Below the pieces are notes generated by a model, which searched no databases, was not told the DNA's origin, and was given only the letters and a program-made list of their open reading frames with translations. Shown one piece after another: positions 25,687 through 34,552 of a stretch of 64,000 nucleotides of DNA (within the stretch, counting starts at the first letter, position 1; each line of letters starts with the position of its first letter). The stretch is from NCBI GenBank assembly GCA_012931725.1, contig CM022949.1, forward strand, positions 563,218 to 627,217. Reading direction: 5' to 3'. The position numbers and the translations under genes were made by a program. The DNA is from Litsea cubeba (lineage: Eukaryota > Streptophyta > Magnoliopsida > Laurales > Lauraceae).

Positions 25687-26408
25687 TAAGGGTGCCCATG
25701 GGTCGGGCCTGCCCAGCCCACTTTGGGCCCGACATTGATATATTATATAAGCCCATTTAATAGTTGGGCTTGCATGGATTAAGTAATCGAAAGCACAAAA
25801 CCGGGCCCGGATATGAAGTGGTTTGTCATTTAGTGATAGTTTTTCCAAACAATTGCTAAAATGTCTGTACAAATGATAAAAGCTTAATTCAGCCTGTTTG
25901 CCTACCCAATTGACTAAATGGGCAGACTCGGGCCTAACATTTATGGCTCATATCGGCTTAGGCCCAGTATAGATCTATGTTTCTAAAGTCGAACTGGGCC
26001 TAAATATGCCTCAGCCGGCCTTAGGGGTGCTCATGGGCTGGCCAGCCCGAGCCCAATCCGGGCCGAGCCCGCTTTGGGCTGGGCTTGAATATGCAATGAG
26101 GGCCCGAATAATAATTGAGCCCGGCTTTAATTAAGTGATAGAAAGCCCATAGCCCGGCCCGTCCAGGCTTGTATAAGAAATGCATGTAATTTAATTAATT
26201 AGTGCTCTAATTTCAATAAAAGTGATGAAAAGCGTAGTTCAGCCCAGCCTGATTGATTAAATGGGCAGGCACGAGCCTAACTTTTATGGCCGGTGACGGG
26301 CTTGGGCTAGTTTTCTAAACCCGGCCCGGGCCTGTGTATGCCTTAGCCAGGCCCAGACCCGCCCATTAACACTCCTAGCCGGCCTGACCAGGCCCATGAG
26401 ACACCCTA
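25687..26408. mobile_element. hAT-type GGGCC-rich MITE, split by a nested copy
   Basis: Left end AGGGTGCCCATGGGTCGGGC and inverted right end TAGGGTGTCTCATGGGCC are imperfect inverted repeats. The interior is rich in GGGCC/GGCCC words. A related element (26,022-26,377) is inserted inside it. No flanking duplication could be recognised for this outer element. Confidence 0.5.
26022..26377. mobile_element. Nested hAT-type MITE, 356 bp
   Basis: Ends are TAGGGGTGCTCATGGGC and, inverted, TAGGAGTGTTAATGGGC. A perfect 8-bp duplication GCCGGCCT flanks it (26,014-26,021 and 26,378-26,385), which fits hAT. It sits inside a related GGGCC-rich element, so the insertion order is clear. Confidence 0.8.
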
Positions 26409-26698
26409 CTAAATAAAAGCACAGACACTACTCATTACAAATGAGAAATCAATTAATAAAACATGTTAAATGAATTTATTGCACATGTTAAAGGGGACTA
26501 TCAAAGATAGGGATGTCAAAGAGTGGGTTTGATCGGAGGATAATTAAAAGCCCAAAAAGGTAGAGTAGAACTCGGCCTCCCTCACTCTTAACGCTCAATA
26601 TCGAGTATTGAGCTACATGGAAATTGCATATTACTACAATAATAAATATAAATAAATAAATAGAAGACAACCCATGGACTATTTCATGAACAAACTCT

Positions 26699-26752
26699 AT
26701 GGTTCAAGGGTCACATCATCTAAAATATTAGATGATGTGACCCTTGAACCAT
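26699..26752. repeat. Perfect 24-bp inverted repeat with 6-nt loop
   Basis: Arms 26,699-26,722 and 26,729-26,752 are exact reverse complements (ATGGTTCAAGGGTCACATCA at the left tip) around an AAATAT loop. A weaker outer pairing of ACAAACTCTATGG with CCATGAGAGTTTGT extends the foldback to about 26,687-26,790. It could be a small MITE or a hairpin-RNA source. Confidence 0.8.
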
Positions 26753-27298
26753 GAAATTTGTCCATTGAGTGATCCATGAGAGTTTGTCCATGTAGACTTT
26801 TTGAGCATAAGTCATACAAACCCAAACTTGTCCCACACTGACATATGAGCTCATAAATTTACAGTCACCCCGAATTCGAAAATTAACAACCAAACCTGCT
26901 CCTAATTGGACAAATGCAGAAAAGGTCTTCATTTAAACTCAATCAGTTGCAGTCTCTCATCAAATAAAATCTTATTCCTAAATTATTCATTTATTTCACT
27001 AACTAAATTGCATGGCATTAGTCTATCTTAACTTCATTGGCTTAAAAAGAAGATAAAGTGACCAATTAAAACTTTGCCTGAAGTATTGATATGTGACATA
27101 AATAGCTTATAAAGTTTAAGAAAAAAACAGCTGTAACCAAAACAGAGTATAAAAATAACTCTGAAAAATACAGCCCCAATTAAATCATCCAAACACTTAG
27201 ACGTAGTAATATAAGATTCTATTTTCAAGTGGAGTCAGCCATGGATCCCATTATCACCACCTATATAGCATAGAAGGGTAAGCAATTTGTATTATGGT

Positions 27299-27799
27299 TG
27301 ATGATGCCAAAAATAGGGATTCGGACACCACCGGTCAAGATGATTAATGCAATGCAATAATTGAAGAGAGATGAGAGATTTATAGTGGTTCGGTCAAGCG
27401 TGACCTACGTCCACTTCAAGATGGTAATCTTTGATTAATGTCGAGGGTTACAAATATGAGAAAGTAGAGAAAAACCATCCTCTCTCAAGTGATGAGAGGG
27501 CTCTATTTATAACTCTTCCCCACCAGGTAGGGATGCAATCGGTTCAACGTCTCTTTGTAGCGTGACGTGTCCTTGAGGATCGAGCCAGGTGGAAGGCAGG
27601 TGAGATCCTCTCCGTGAGACTTGGTAAATGCAGGTTAGGGGAGGACTTCGTCGCGATGACTTGGAGCCTGCGGTGACGAGGCTTCGTTTAACGAAACCCG
27701 GATCTCAACGGAGCTATTCCGGCCTGACCCAGATCCCAGACGGACCGGGTCACTTGGACCTGACTCGCTATCGCGATCCGGATTGGGCTTGACTCATCA
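27299..27799 (-). repeat. LTR, left copy (3' LTR of the element)
   Basis: 501 bp, beginning TGATGATGCC and ending GACTCATCA on plus, so it has TG...CA ends. No difference from the right LTR was found by line-by-line reading. On the element's sense strand it contains TATAAATAG (plus about 27,503-27,511), a likely TATA box. Confidence 0.92.
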
Positions 27800-27812
27800 T
27801 TTGCCCCCTCAA
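27800..27812 (-). other. Polypurine tract of the gag-only element
   Basis: On the sense (minus) strand TTGAGGGGGCAAA lies directly next to the 3' LTR. This purine run with a single C is placed where plus-strand DNA priming occurs in LTR elements. Confidence 0.7.
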
Positions 27813-28362
27813 TGCCCCGTGCCCAAATAATTTTTTGAAAGGGGGGCATTGGTAGATTCAGGTCTCTTCTCTCTCCAAAATCTTTTCCTCTTTTCCGATT
27901 TTAATTCAGGTATGGGCGAGCTTTGGAACCGGCCAGGGGGAGAAGGCCTGGGCGCCCGGGGGACAAGTTCCTGGGCGTAGGCGCGAGTGGCTCCATCCTG
28001 GACACTCGCCAGTCGGCGGTCGGACGTGATCTGCGCTGGGCGTCCGTCAGGCCGCGGGCGCCCCTGCGGCGACGCTGGCGCCTCCGGCAATCCCGCAATG
28101 GGCGAGGACGAGGCGGGCGCCCCTGCGCTGCTTGGCGAGGAGGAGGTGGGCGCCCCTGCGCTGCTGGGCGACATCACCCTGGGCGAGGGCGACGCCGCGC
28201 AGGGCGAGGAGGAGGAGATGGGCACCGCAGGCGAGGGGGCTGCCTCGGGCGAGGGAAGCGCAGGCGGCCACGGCGAGGGAGAGCAGGGCAGTGTCGCGGC
28301 CCCTCCCCCTTGGGCGAGCAGCCACGGCGAGGGAGAGCAGGGCAGCACGGGCAGCGTGCTGC

Positions 28363-28650
28363 TGGCAGCGCTGGGCGAGGGAGGAGTTTTCCCCACGGGC
28401 GAGCCCCTGGCTGAGTTGGGCGAGGGAGGGAAGGCCCCCACGGGCGAGCCCCTGGCTGCGCTGGGCGAGGGAGGAAAGGCCCCCACGGGCGAGCCCCTGG
28501 CTGCGCTGGGCGAGGGAGGAAAGGCCCCCACGGGCGAGCCTCTGGCTGCGCTGGGCGAGGGAGGAATTTTCCCCACGGGCGAGCCCCTGGCTGCGCTGGG
28601 TGAGGGAGGAAAGGCCCCCACGGGCGAGCCTCTGGCAGCGCTGGGCGAGG
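28363..28650. repeat. 45-bp GC-rich minisatellite in the gag-only element
   Basis: About six tandem units of 45 bp, each containing GGGCGAGGGAGGAAAGGCCC and CACGGGCGAGCCCCTGGCTG. Unit length is a multiple of 3 and units lack stop codons, so several frames on both strands stay open (277 aa on plus, up to 373 aa on minus). The minus-strand reading gives a 15-residue repeat SAARGSPVGAFPPSP. I do not call these frames genes. Confidence 0.85.
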
Positions 28651-28715
28651 GCGGCGTCGCGGGCGAGGTGGCTGCCATGGGCGCGGGCGAGGTGGCTGCC
28701 ATGGGCGCGGGCGAG

Positions 28716-28950
28716 GTCCCCCCTTGGGCGAGGAGCCAGGGCGAGGTGATGCCCCCTTGGGCGAGCAGCCGAGGTGAGGTCCCCCCTTGGGCGAGCAGCC
28801 GAGGTGAGGTCCTCCCTTGAGCGAGCAGCCGAGGTGAGGTCCCCCCTTGGGCGAGCATCCGAGGTGAGGTCCTCCCTTGGGCGAGCAGCCGAGGTGAGGT
28901 CCCCCCTTGGGCGAGCAGCCGAGGTGAGGTCCCCCCTTGGGCGAGCAGAG
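28716..28950. repeat. 30-bp GC-rich minisatellite in the gag-only element
   Basis: About eight units of 30 bp built on CCTTGGGCGAGCAGCCGAGG plus TGAGGTCC. One minus-strand frame reads as a 10-residue repeat LLAQGGTSPR. A run of more than 20 T (about 28,997-29,018) follows after a short unique stretch. Confidence 0.85.
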
Positions 28951-29329
28951 AAGGACTTGGGCGCCCGGGGGAGTCTGATCCCGTGGCGGACGTGTATTTT
29001 TTTTTTTTTTTTTTTCGGGGGCGCTGCCCCCTGGGCCCCCGCGAGCTGACCGGTCAGCTCGACCCCCGCCGGGGGACACCCCCGGACCCCCTCTGCGTAG
29101 CGCCTGATATATCCCTTAGCACATGTAAATTCCAAGGCTCTGCCCCTCGGTAACTTCTGATGGGTCATCCCAAAAGAAGAAATGAGAGAGCTTCCCAGGC
29201 TGAGGAGAGGGCTGCGCCAGCTAGGAGAGAGCTGTGCCAGCTGGAAGAGCTTCCGAGGCTGATCTTTCCGCGGCCCGCGAGAGGGCGACCAGGCTTGAGA
29301 CCGAATTCTTAGTAGCTTAAGAGAGGGCA

Positions 29330-29830
29330 GCCAGGGCAGAGGCTGAGCTTGTGAAGGATCTTGAGAGGGCTTCGCTCAGAGAGGCTGAGCTTCTGAAGAC
29401 CCTTGAGAGGGCTCACTGAGCTTCTGAAGACCCTTGAGAGGGCTTCGCTCGGTGAGGTTAGCTTCTGAAGACCCTTGAGAGGGCTCACTGAGCTTCTGAA
29501 GACCCTTGAGAGGGCTTCGCTCGGTGAGGTTAGCTTCTGAAGACCCTTGAGAGGGCTCACTGAGCTTCTGAAGACCCTTGAGAGGGCTTCGCTCGGTGAG
29601 GTGAGCTTCTGAAGACCCTTGAGAGGGCTCACTGAGCTTCTGAAGACCCTTGAGAGGGCTTCGCTCGGTGAGGTGAGCTTCTGAAGACCCGTGAGAGGGC
29701 TTCGCTCAATGAGGCTGAGCTTCCGAAGACCCGCGAGAGGGCTTCGCTCAGTGAGGTGAGCTTCTGAAGACCCGCGAGAGGGCTTCGCTCAATGAGGCTG
29801 AGCTTGTACAGACCCGTGAGAGGGTGATGC
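29330..29830. repeat. 72-bp composite minisatellite in the gag-only element
   Basis: Higher-order units of about 72 bp alternate two subunits, GAGCTTCTGAAGACCCTTGA followed by GAGGGCTTCGCTCGGTGAGG or by GAGGGCTCACT. The 3' half of the array is more diverged (CCGTGAGAGG, CCCGCGAGAGG variants). Short minus-strand open frames across it follow from the period being a multiple of 3. Confidence 0.8.
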
Positions 29831-30264
29831 TCAGAGAGACCGTTGTGGAGACAATGACTGGGGCGGTACATGAGAGAACTGCTTTTCCAGATATTGTCCT
29901 CTTAGGCTTCGTGCTGACTGAGGGGCTTGATGATTGTAGTGGCAGCTCTTATATACGATGTCGATGGTGACGTGCTCCTCGACCCTGGGCGCCATGATGA
30001 TGGGCGCCCAAGTGAGGTGCTCCTCTACCCTGGGCGCCATGGTGATGACGCCCGGTGAGGTGCTTCTCGCCATGGAGCATGCCTCAGCCAAACTGATGAT
30101 GTCTATGGTGATGCCGATGACAACTTTGAGAGTAATTAGAGGGCAGGGGACTCTATTTTTTTTTAACTTGTAGCACTAATAAAAAATGATTTTATTAATC
30201 CATTGTTTAGTGCTACACAAAATTAACAAAACCAAACCCCCAAACCCTCACTACTTTGACTCTC

Positions 30265-31803
30265 TTATGGTATTACTGGAAATTCATTTTCAACAGTTCC
30301 GCGTTCCCTGGCAATGTGTTCAACCACTGCATCGCGAGGAGTGAATGCTTGTCTGTCTCTCTGCGAAGCAGGACCGCGTTGGTCTCTGACAGGTAGCCTC
30401 TCTGTCCTGCTTCGCTTGTTGCTTCTATCCTTCCTTTCATCTCTGTCTCGCCCCTTCCCGTTGTCGACTGCTCTGGAGGACTCCCCTCGCCTAGCCCTTG
30501 TGGTATCTTCAGCATTTATATACTTCTGAACCTTTGTTAGTAGCTCTGGCATGCTTTTTGGCGGGCGTTTCATCACTGAGAAATGGAATCTCGATGAACG
30601 GAGGCCTCCGAGGAAGGCTGTCATGGACACCTTGTCGTCAGGCTCTTCAATTTGAAGTACCTCCTCGTTAAAACGAGTGAGGTAACTCCTGAGGCTTTCA
30701 TTTGTATCCTGCTTTATGCTGAGCAGGTGTGTGGCAGGCTTCTGGTGGCGGCGTCCTCCGATGAAATGTGACACGAAGGACTTGCTTAATTCCGCAAATG
30801 TGGCGATGGAGGTAGGGGCGAGATTGGCAAACCACTGCCGGGCGGAACCCTTCAATGTGGTTGGGAATGCCCTACACATAATCTCGTCAGGGATATTATG
30901 CAGCTGCATTTTGGTTTTGTTCGTCTCCAGGTGGTCCAATGGATCCTTTCTTCCATCAAAGGTCTCCATGGACGGCATCTTGAACTTTCGGGGAAGCGGG
31001 TAGTTCACCACATCGGGCTTGAACGGTGTGTTCGTTCGCCCGACTAGGTGATCCACTGTCTCCGGTGCCTTCGCCTTCATGGCGTTGTAGACTTCTCCCA
31101 GCTGGTTTTGCATCTCCTTGATCTTTTCGTCCCAGGGATTATGGGGTTCTCTGGAAGGACCAGGGAGATAGCTTTCCTCCCCCACTGTATTATTTTCACT
31201 TCCCCCTTCTTGGAAGTGGGGATCATCAGCCTGAGGTTCTGCAAACTGGGCTCCACCTGGAGGTGGAGGCACTGCATGATAAGCCTGACCTCGAGGATCA
31301 ACCAGGATCGGGCCAGGTGGGGGGTCCAAGGGAGCGCCGGCAGAGGCATCCTGGGCGCGATGGAGCTGCATCATCGGGGGAACTCCTCGACCCCGGGCGC
31401 CATTGGGATGGGCGCCCAGGTGATGGAGAGTGGGCTGGGCGCCCATATGAAGTCCTCTGCCCTGGGCGCCCAGGGGATGGGCGCCCGGGTGAGGTGCTCC
31501 GTTTCGCGGAGCAGTCGGGCCCCGCGAGCGCGTCGCCTCCTGCTGCTGTATCCCACCGAATGGTGCTCCTCCTTGCCCTGCGAGCATAAGCTGGAGGATT
31601 TGCTGGTTTTGAGTCACCAGCTGCTGCATGGTCTCCATCATCTGCTGTGGAGAGGGAGTAGGAGCGGGGGTAATCGGGACAGGATTACCCGGTGGAGGAC
31701 CGTTCTCTCCCTGTCTGGGAGAGTTTGGCTGAGCGTTAGGGCCCGGACCCGTAGTTAGGCCAGGGTTATCCTCTCGTCTTACAGACCTCGTGCTGATCAC
31801 CAT
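30265..31803 (-). CDS. gag: Retrotransposon Gag polyprotein, 512 aa
   Basis: Forms the virus-like particle that packages element RNA in LTR retrotransposons. I start at the ATG 52 nt inside the 5' LTR; the frame extends 28 codons upstream into the LTR, but that part crosses the PBS and is unlikely to be translated. Visible: Pro-rich N-terminus, Gln-rich segment about 56-90, a Gly/Ala/His/Arg low-complexity segment about 101-140 (NGAPHPGAHPLGAQGRG), and the retrotransposon gag core about 306-430 (GSARQWFANL, SLRSYLTRFNEEV, MTAFLGGLRSSRF). A basic tail at about 435-490 may bind RNA. There is no CCHC zinc knuckle and no downstream pol frame. The ORF is uninterrupted, in keeping with a young insertion. 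Confidence 0.88.
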   Translation of the reverse strand: MVISTRSVRREDNPGLTTGPGPNAQPNSPRQGENGPPPGNPVPITPAPTPSPQQMMETMQQLVTQNQQILQLMLAGQGGAPFGGIQQQEATRSRGPTAPRNGAPHPGAHPLGAQGRGLHMGAQPTLHHLGAHPNGARGRGVPPMMQLHRAQDASAGAPLDPPPGPILVDPRGQAYHAVPPPPGGAQFAEPQADDPHFQEGGSENNTVGEESYLPGPSREPHNPWDEKIKEMQNQLGEVYNAMKAKAPETVDHLVGRTNTPFKPDVVNYPLPRKFKMPSMETFDGRKDPLDHLETNKTKMQLHNIPDEIMCRAFPTTLKGSARQWFANLAPTSIATFAELSKSFVSHFIGGRRHQKPATHLLSIKQDTNESLRSYLTRFNEEVLQIEEPDDKVSMTAFLGGLRSSRFHFSVMKRPPKSMPELLTKVQKYINAEDTTRARRGESSRAVDNGKGRDRDERKDRSNKRSRTERLPVRDQRGPASQRDRQAFTPRDAVVEHIARERGTVENEFPVIP

Positions 31804-31842
31804 GATTCTAACAAGGGGTTTGAATTTTTTCGTTTCCCACAG

Positions 31843-31851
31843 ACGGCGCCA
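31843..31851 (-). other. Primer binding site, tRNA-Asp-like
   Basis: On the sense strand TGGCGCCGT begins 3 nt after the 5' LTR. It is complementary to the 3' end of plant tRNA-Asp for nine bases, then diverges (CTGTGGG). The identity of the primer tRNA is inferred. Confidence 0.65.
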
Positions 31852-31854
31852 AAC

Positions 31855-32355
31855 TGATGATGCCAAAAATAGGGATTCGGACACCACCGGTCAAGATGAT
31901 TAATGCAATGCAATAATTGAAGAGAGATGAGAGATTTATAGTGGTTCGGTCAAGCGTGACCTACGTCCACTTCAAGATGGTAATCTTTGATTAATGTCGA
32001 GGGTTACAAATATGAGAAAGTAGAGAAAAACCATCCTCTCTCAAGTGATGAGAGGGCTCTATTTATAACTCTTCCCCACCAGGTAGGGATGCAATCGGTT
32101 CAACGTCTCTTTGTAGCGTGACGTGTCCTTGAGGATCGAGCCAGGTGGAAGGCAGGTGAGATCCTCTCCGTGAGACTTGGTAAATGCAGGTTAGGGGAGG
32201 ACTTCGTCGCGATGACTTGGAGCCTGCGGTGACGAGGCTTCGTTTAACGAAACCCGGATCTCAACGGAGCTATTCCGGCCTGACCCAGATCCCAGACGGA
32301 CCGGGTCACTTGGACCTGACTCGCTATCGCGATCCGGATTGGGCTTGACTCATCA
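31855..32355 (-). repeat. LTR, right copy (5' LTR of the element)
   Basis: 501 bp, no difference seen from 27,299-27,799. Because gag reads on the minus strand, this copy supplies the promoter; the sense-strand TATAAATAG is at about 32,059-32,067. The outer edge borders the ATGGT target duplication. Confidence 0.92.
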
Positions 32356-32686
32356 ATGGTGAACAAAAATAACCATACAAATGGCTTTCGTTCTAATTGA
32401 ATGGCATGCATTTCTTCATTAATGGGTTGATACCTATTTCATTTTCTACATTTACAATCAAGATGTCCATCACATTACACATGAATTGATATGTAACTGA
32501 TTTATTTAATACAATGCACTTTGTATTAATAGCACTTAAGAGGCGTATCAGTGTCAATTGTCAAGCATTAAAGTGTAACTCGGACCAGGCCAAAAGCGTG
32601 AATCGCATGGTATGATCCATAAAATGAAAGTTCAGCTCAGGCTTGCGTCAAGCTTAGTCCTAAATTCTTTAGCCCTAATAGTTTTT

Positions 32687-32856
32687 GAGAAAGTCTCCTT
32701 GCACCGATGGGGAGCCCGGGCCAGAGCAGTTGGATCCCATGTGCGCCTGGGATCCAATGGCTCTCATGGGGAGCCGGGCTGGCCAGAGCAGTTGGATTCC
32801 ATGTGCGCCTGGGATCCAACGGCTCCCATGGGGAGTCGGTGCAAGTAGCAGGGCCG
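32687..32856. mobile_element. Small foldback MITE, 170 bp (family member 2)
   Basis: Ends GAGAAAGTCTCCTTGCACCG and, inverted, CGGCCCTGCTACTTGCACCG. Inside are two tandem copies of about 68 bp, each with a palindrome TTGGATCCCATG/TGGGATCCAA. A perfect 9-bp duplication ATAGTTTTT flanks it (32,678-32,686 and 32,857-32,865). Copy A lacks it (GTAGTATTTGGGCTG near 17,192). Shares termini with 25,360-25,458 and 33,987-34,137. Confidence 0.7.
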
Positions 32857-33986
32857 ATAGTTTTTTGGCTGAACTTTATAACCCAATGTGGCCCGTTGGA
32901 GTCCCACTATGGTATGAGATGATAAGTATCAGAATCATGGTATTAAAGCTTGGCTGGGATGTAACTGTTTCCACCATTTTGAACATGATTTCAGTGCTGA
33001 TTTTTGGTGATTCTGTGTCGTAAAAATCTAAAACCTTAGATGTACCCAAAGCTCTAACCTCATTTAAGTATGTAAAAACAATGCAAAAAGAAAACTTTAT
33101 TTTTTAAGAATTTCTTTCCTACAAGACCCATTCAAGTATATTAAGGTGTCATTTTGGAAGGCTTGAAAGTTCATAAAAATGTTTGATTCATTTAGCACCT
33201 TTTTTTGCCTCTTTTCAAAAAAATAACCAAAAGCAAGGCACTTTATTTTTTTTGAACAAATTTACTCGAATAACTTTTATAATATGATGGTTTGTCCAAG
33301 GTTGAAAAACTCAATATTCCTATTCAACTCGTGCAATGCCATAAAAAAAAAAAAAAAGGACTCGAGAGAGTCATGTTTTTTTAAAAGTTAATCTAAAAAT
33401 ATTTAAAAATAAATTCATTACTTATAAAATATAAAAACATATTTACTTACAAGCATTCATAATAACCAATTTATTTTAATGTACTAAAATAAGGAAAATA
33501 AAAGAAAAAGATATTGCAGATTACATAACTTGTTAGTCTAAATATCGAATGTAAAAGATCAAATATAAGTTTCAAATTACATTCCAATTATCGTTTTTAA
33601 ATCATTAACTCCAAACCTCATGTATAATTACTTATAATAAATTTTATTTGTTTAAAATTAGATCTTTCTCTTAAATGGTCCGAAATGTAAATAACTTATT
33701 AAAATGAGAAGACTCAGCTAAGTCTCCCCTATTTTTTACTCGATTCTTTTATCAAAATGAGATGACTCGGAATAGTCAACGGTTAATTCGGAGAGTTTTC
33801 AAAGGGTTTGTCAATACCAATTTCTACTTCATATAAATTTATTTTTCCCTCATTCACTAATTGAAATAGTTCTATTTAAAATAAATTTACTTTTGTTAGC
33901 TTTATTTCAAATAGATAAAACTTTCAAACAGGCCGTTAAATATACAATGAGTTAGATGAAAATTGAGTCATCCTTATTTAGTGAAA

Positions 33987-34137
33987 CAACCGGTCTACAT
34001 GCACCGAAAAACAAGCCTGAAAAAGGCCCTGAAGCTCTCCCCTATCCTAGGATCTCATTTCAAAAAGGAGATCCTAGGGTAGAGTAGGTTTCAGGGCCTT
34101 TTTCAGGCTCTTTTTTTCGGTGCATGCAGACTTTTTG
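33987..34137. mobile_element. Small foldback MITE, 151 bp (family member 3)
   Basis: Nearly the whole element is one hairpin: arms of about 65-70 bp around a short A-rich loop, with CCTAGGATCTC near the tip. Ends CAACCGGTCTACATGCACCG and, inverted, CAAAAAGTCTGCATGCACCG. A perfect 9-bp duplication TTAGTGAAA flanks it (33,978-33,986 and 34,138-34,146). Copy A reads through at GGGTGAAAATTGAGTTA near 19,408. Confidence 0.75.
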
Positions 34138-34552
34138 TTAGTGAAAATTGAGTCAGATTAGATCTACAAATTCTAATTCAGACTTCCTGCCGTTAATGAT
34201 TTAGGTTAGGCGCAAGCCATATTAGTGTTAATTTGAAGGGGCATTTGGCGGGAGGTCCCCCAATATTTAGTAGAGAAAACGTCTCTTCCACCGTTTCATA
34301 TACTTGAAAGGACAATAATGCCCTCGTAATCTCTTATCTATTTATTAAGAAACGGTAAATCTAAAATCACGGTAACTTCCTAAACAATGAATAAAAGTGA
34401 GAAATTGGAGATTTTAAACCATGTATATTCATCCCAACAAGTTACAATTTGAAACCATGTATATTCATCCCAAAACGTGAGAAATTGGAGATTTGAAACC
34501 ATGTATATTCATCCCAGCAAGTGCAAGAAGGAGGAAAGTAAACCATGTATAT

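Larger units (their letters stand above)
27299..32355 (-). mobile_element. Gag-only LTR retrotransposon (TR-GAG type), 5,057 bp
   Basis: A complete insertion in minus orientation. It has two 501-bp LTRs, a PBS, a leader, a gag ORF, about 2 kb of GC-rich minisatellite and a PPT. A perfect 5-bp duplication ATGGT flanks it (27,294-27,298 and 32,356-32,360). The homologous place in copy A (near 16,872, ATTATGTTAAACACAAATAA) is uninterrupted. No protease, reverse transcriptase, RNase H or integrase is present, so it would need enzymes from a partner. LTRs that look identical by eye imply a very recent insertion, and the gag being intact fits that. The gag type suggests Ty3/gypsy (Tat/Athila side), by inference. 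Confidence 0.9.

Noticed and set aside
27987..28820. 277-aa plus-strand ORF (and overlapping minus-strand ORFs of 301-373 aa) in the GC-rich arrays
   Set aside because: Open only because the minisatellite periods are multiples of 3 and GC-rich sequence has few stops. Several frames are open at once and there is no domain.
31048..31758. 236-aa plus-strand ORF
   Set aside because: Lies antisense to the gag ORF, which has clear gag homology. No recognisable content.
31804..31887. 28-codon upstream extension of gag
   Set aside because: It runs across the PBS and into the LTR, so the ATG at 31,803 just inside the element is the better start.
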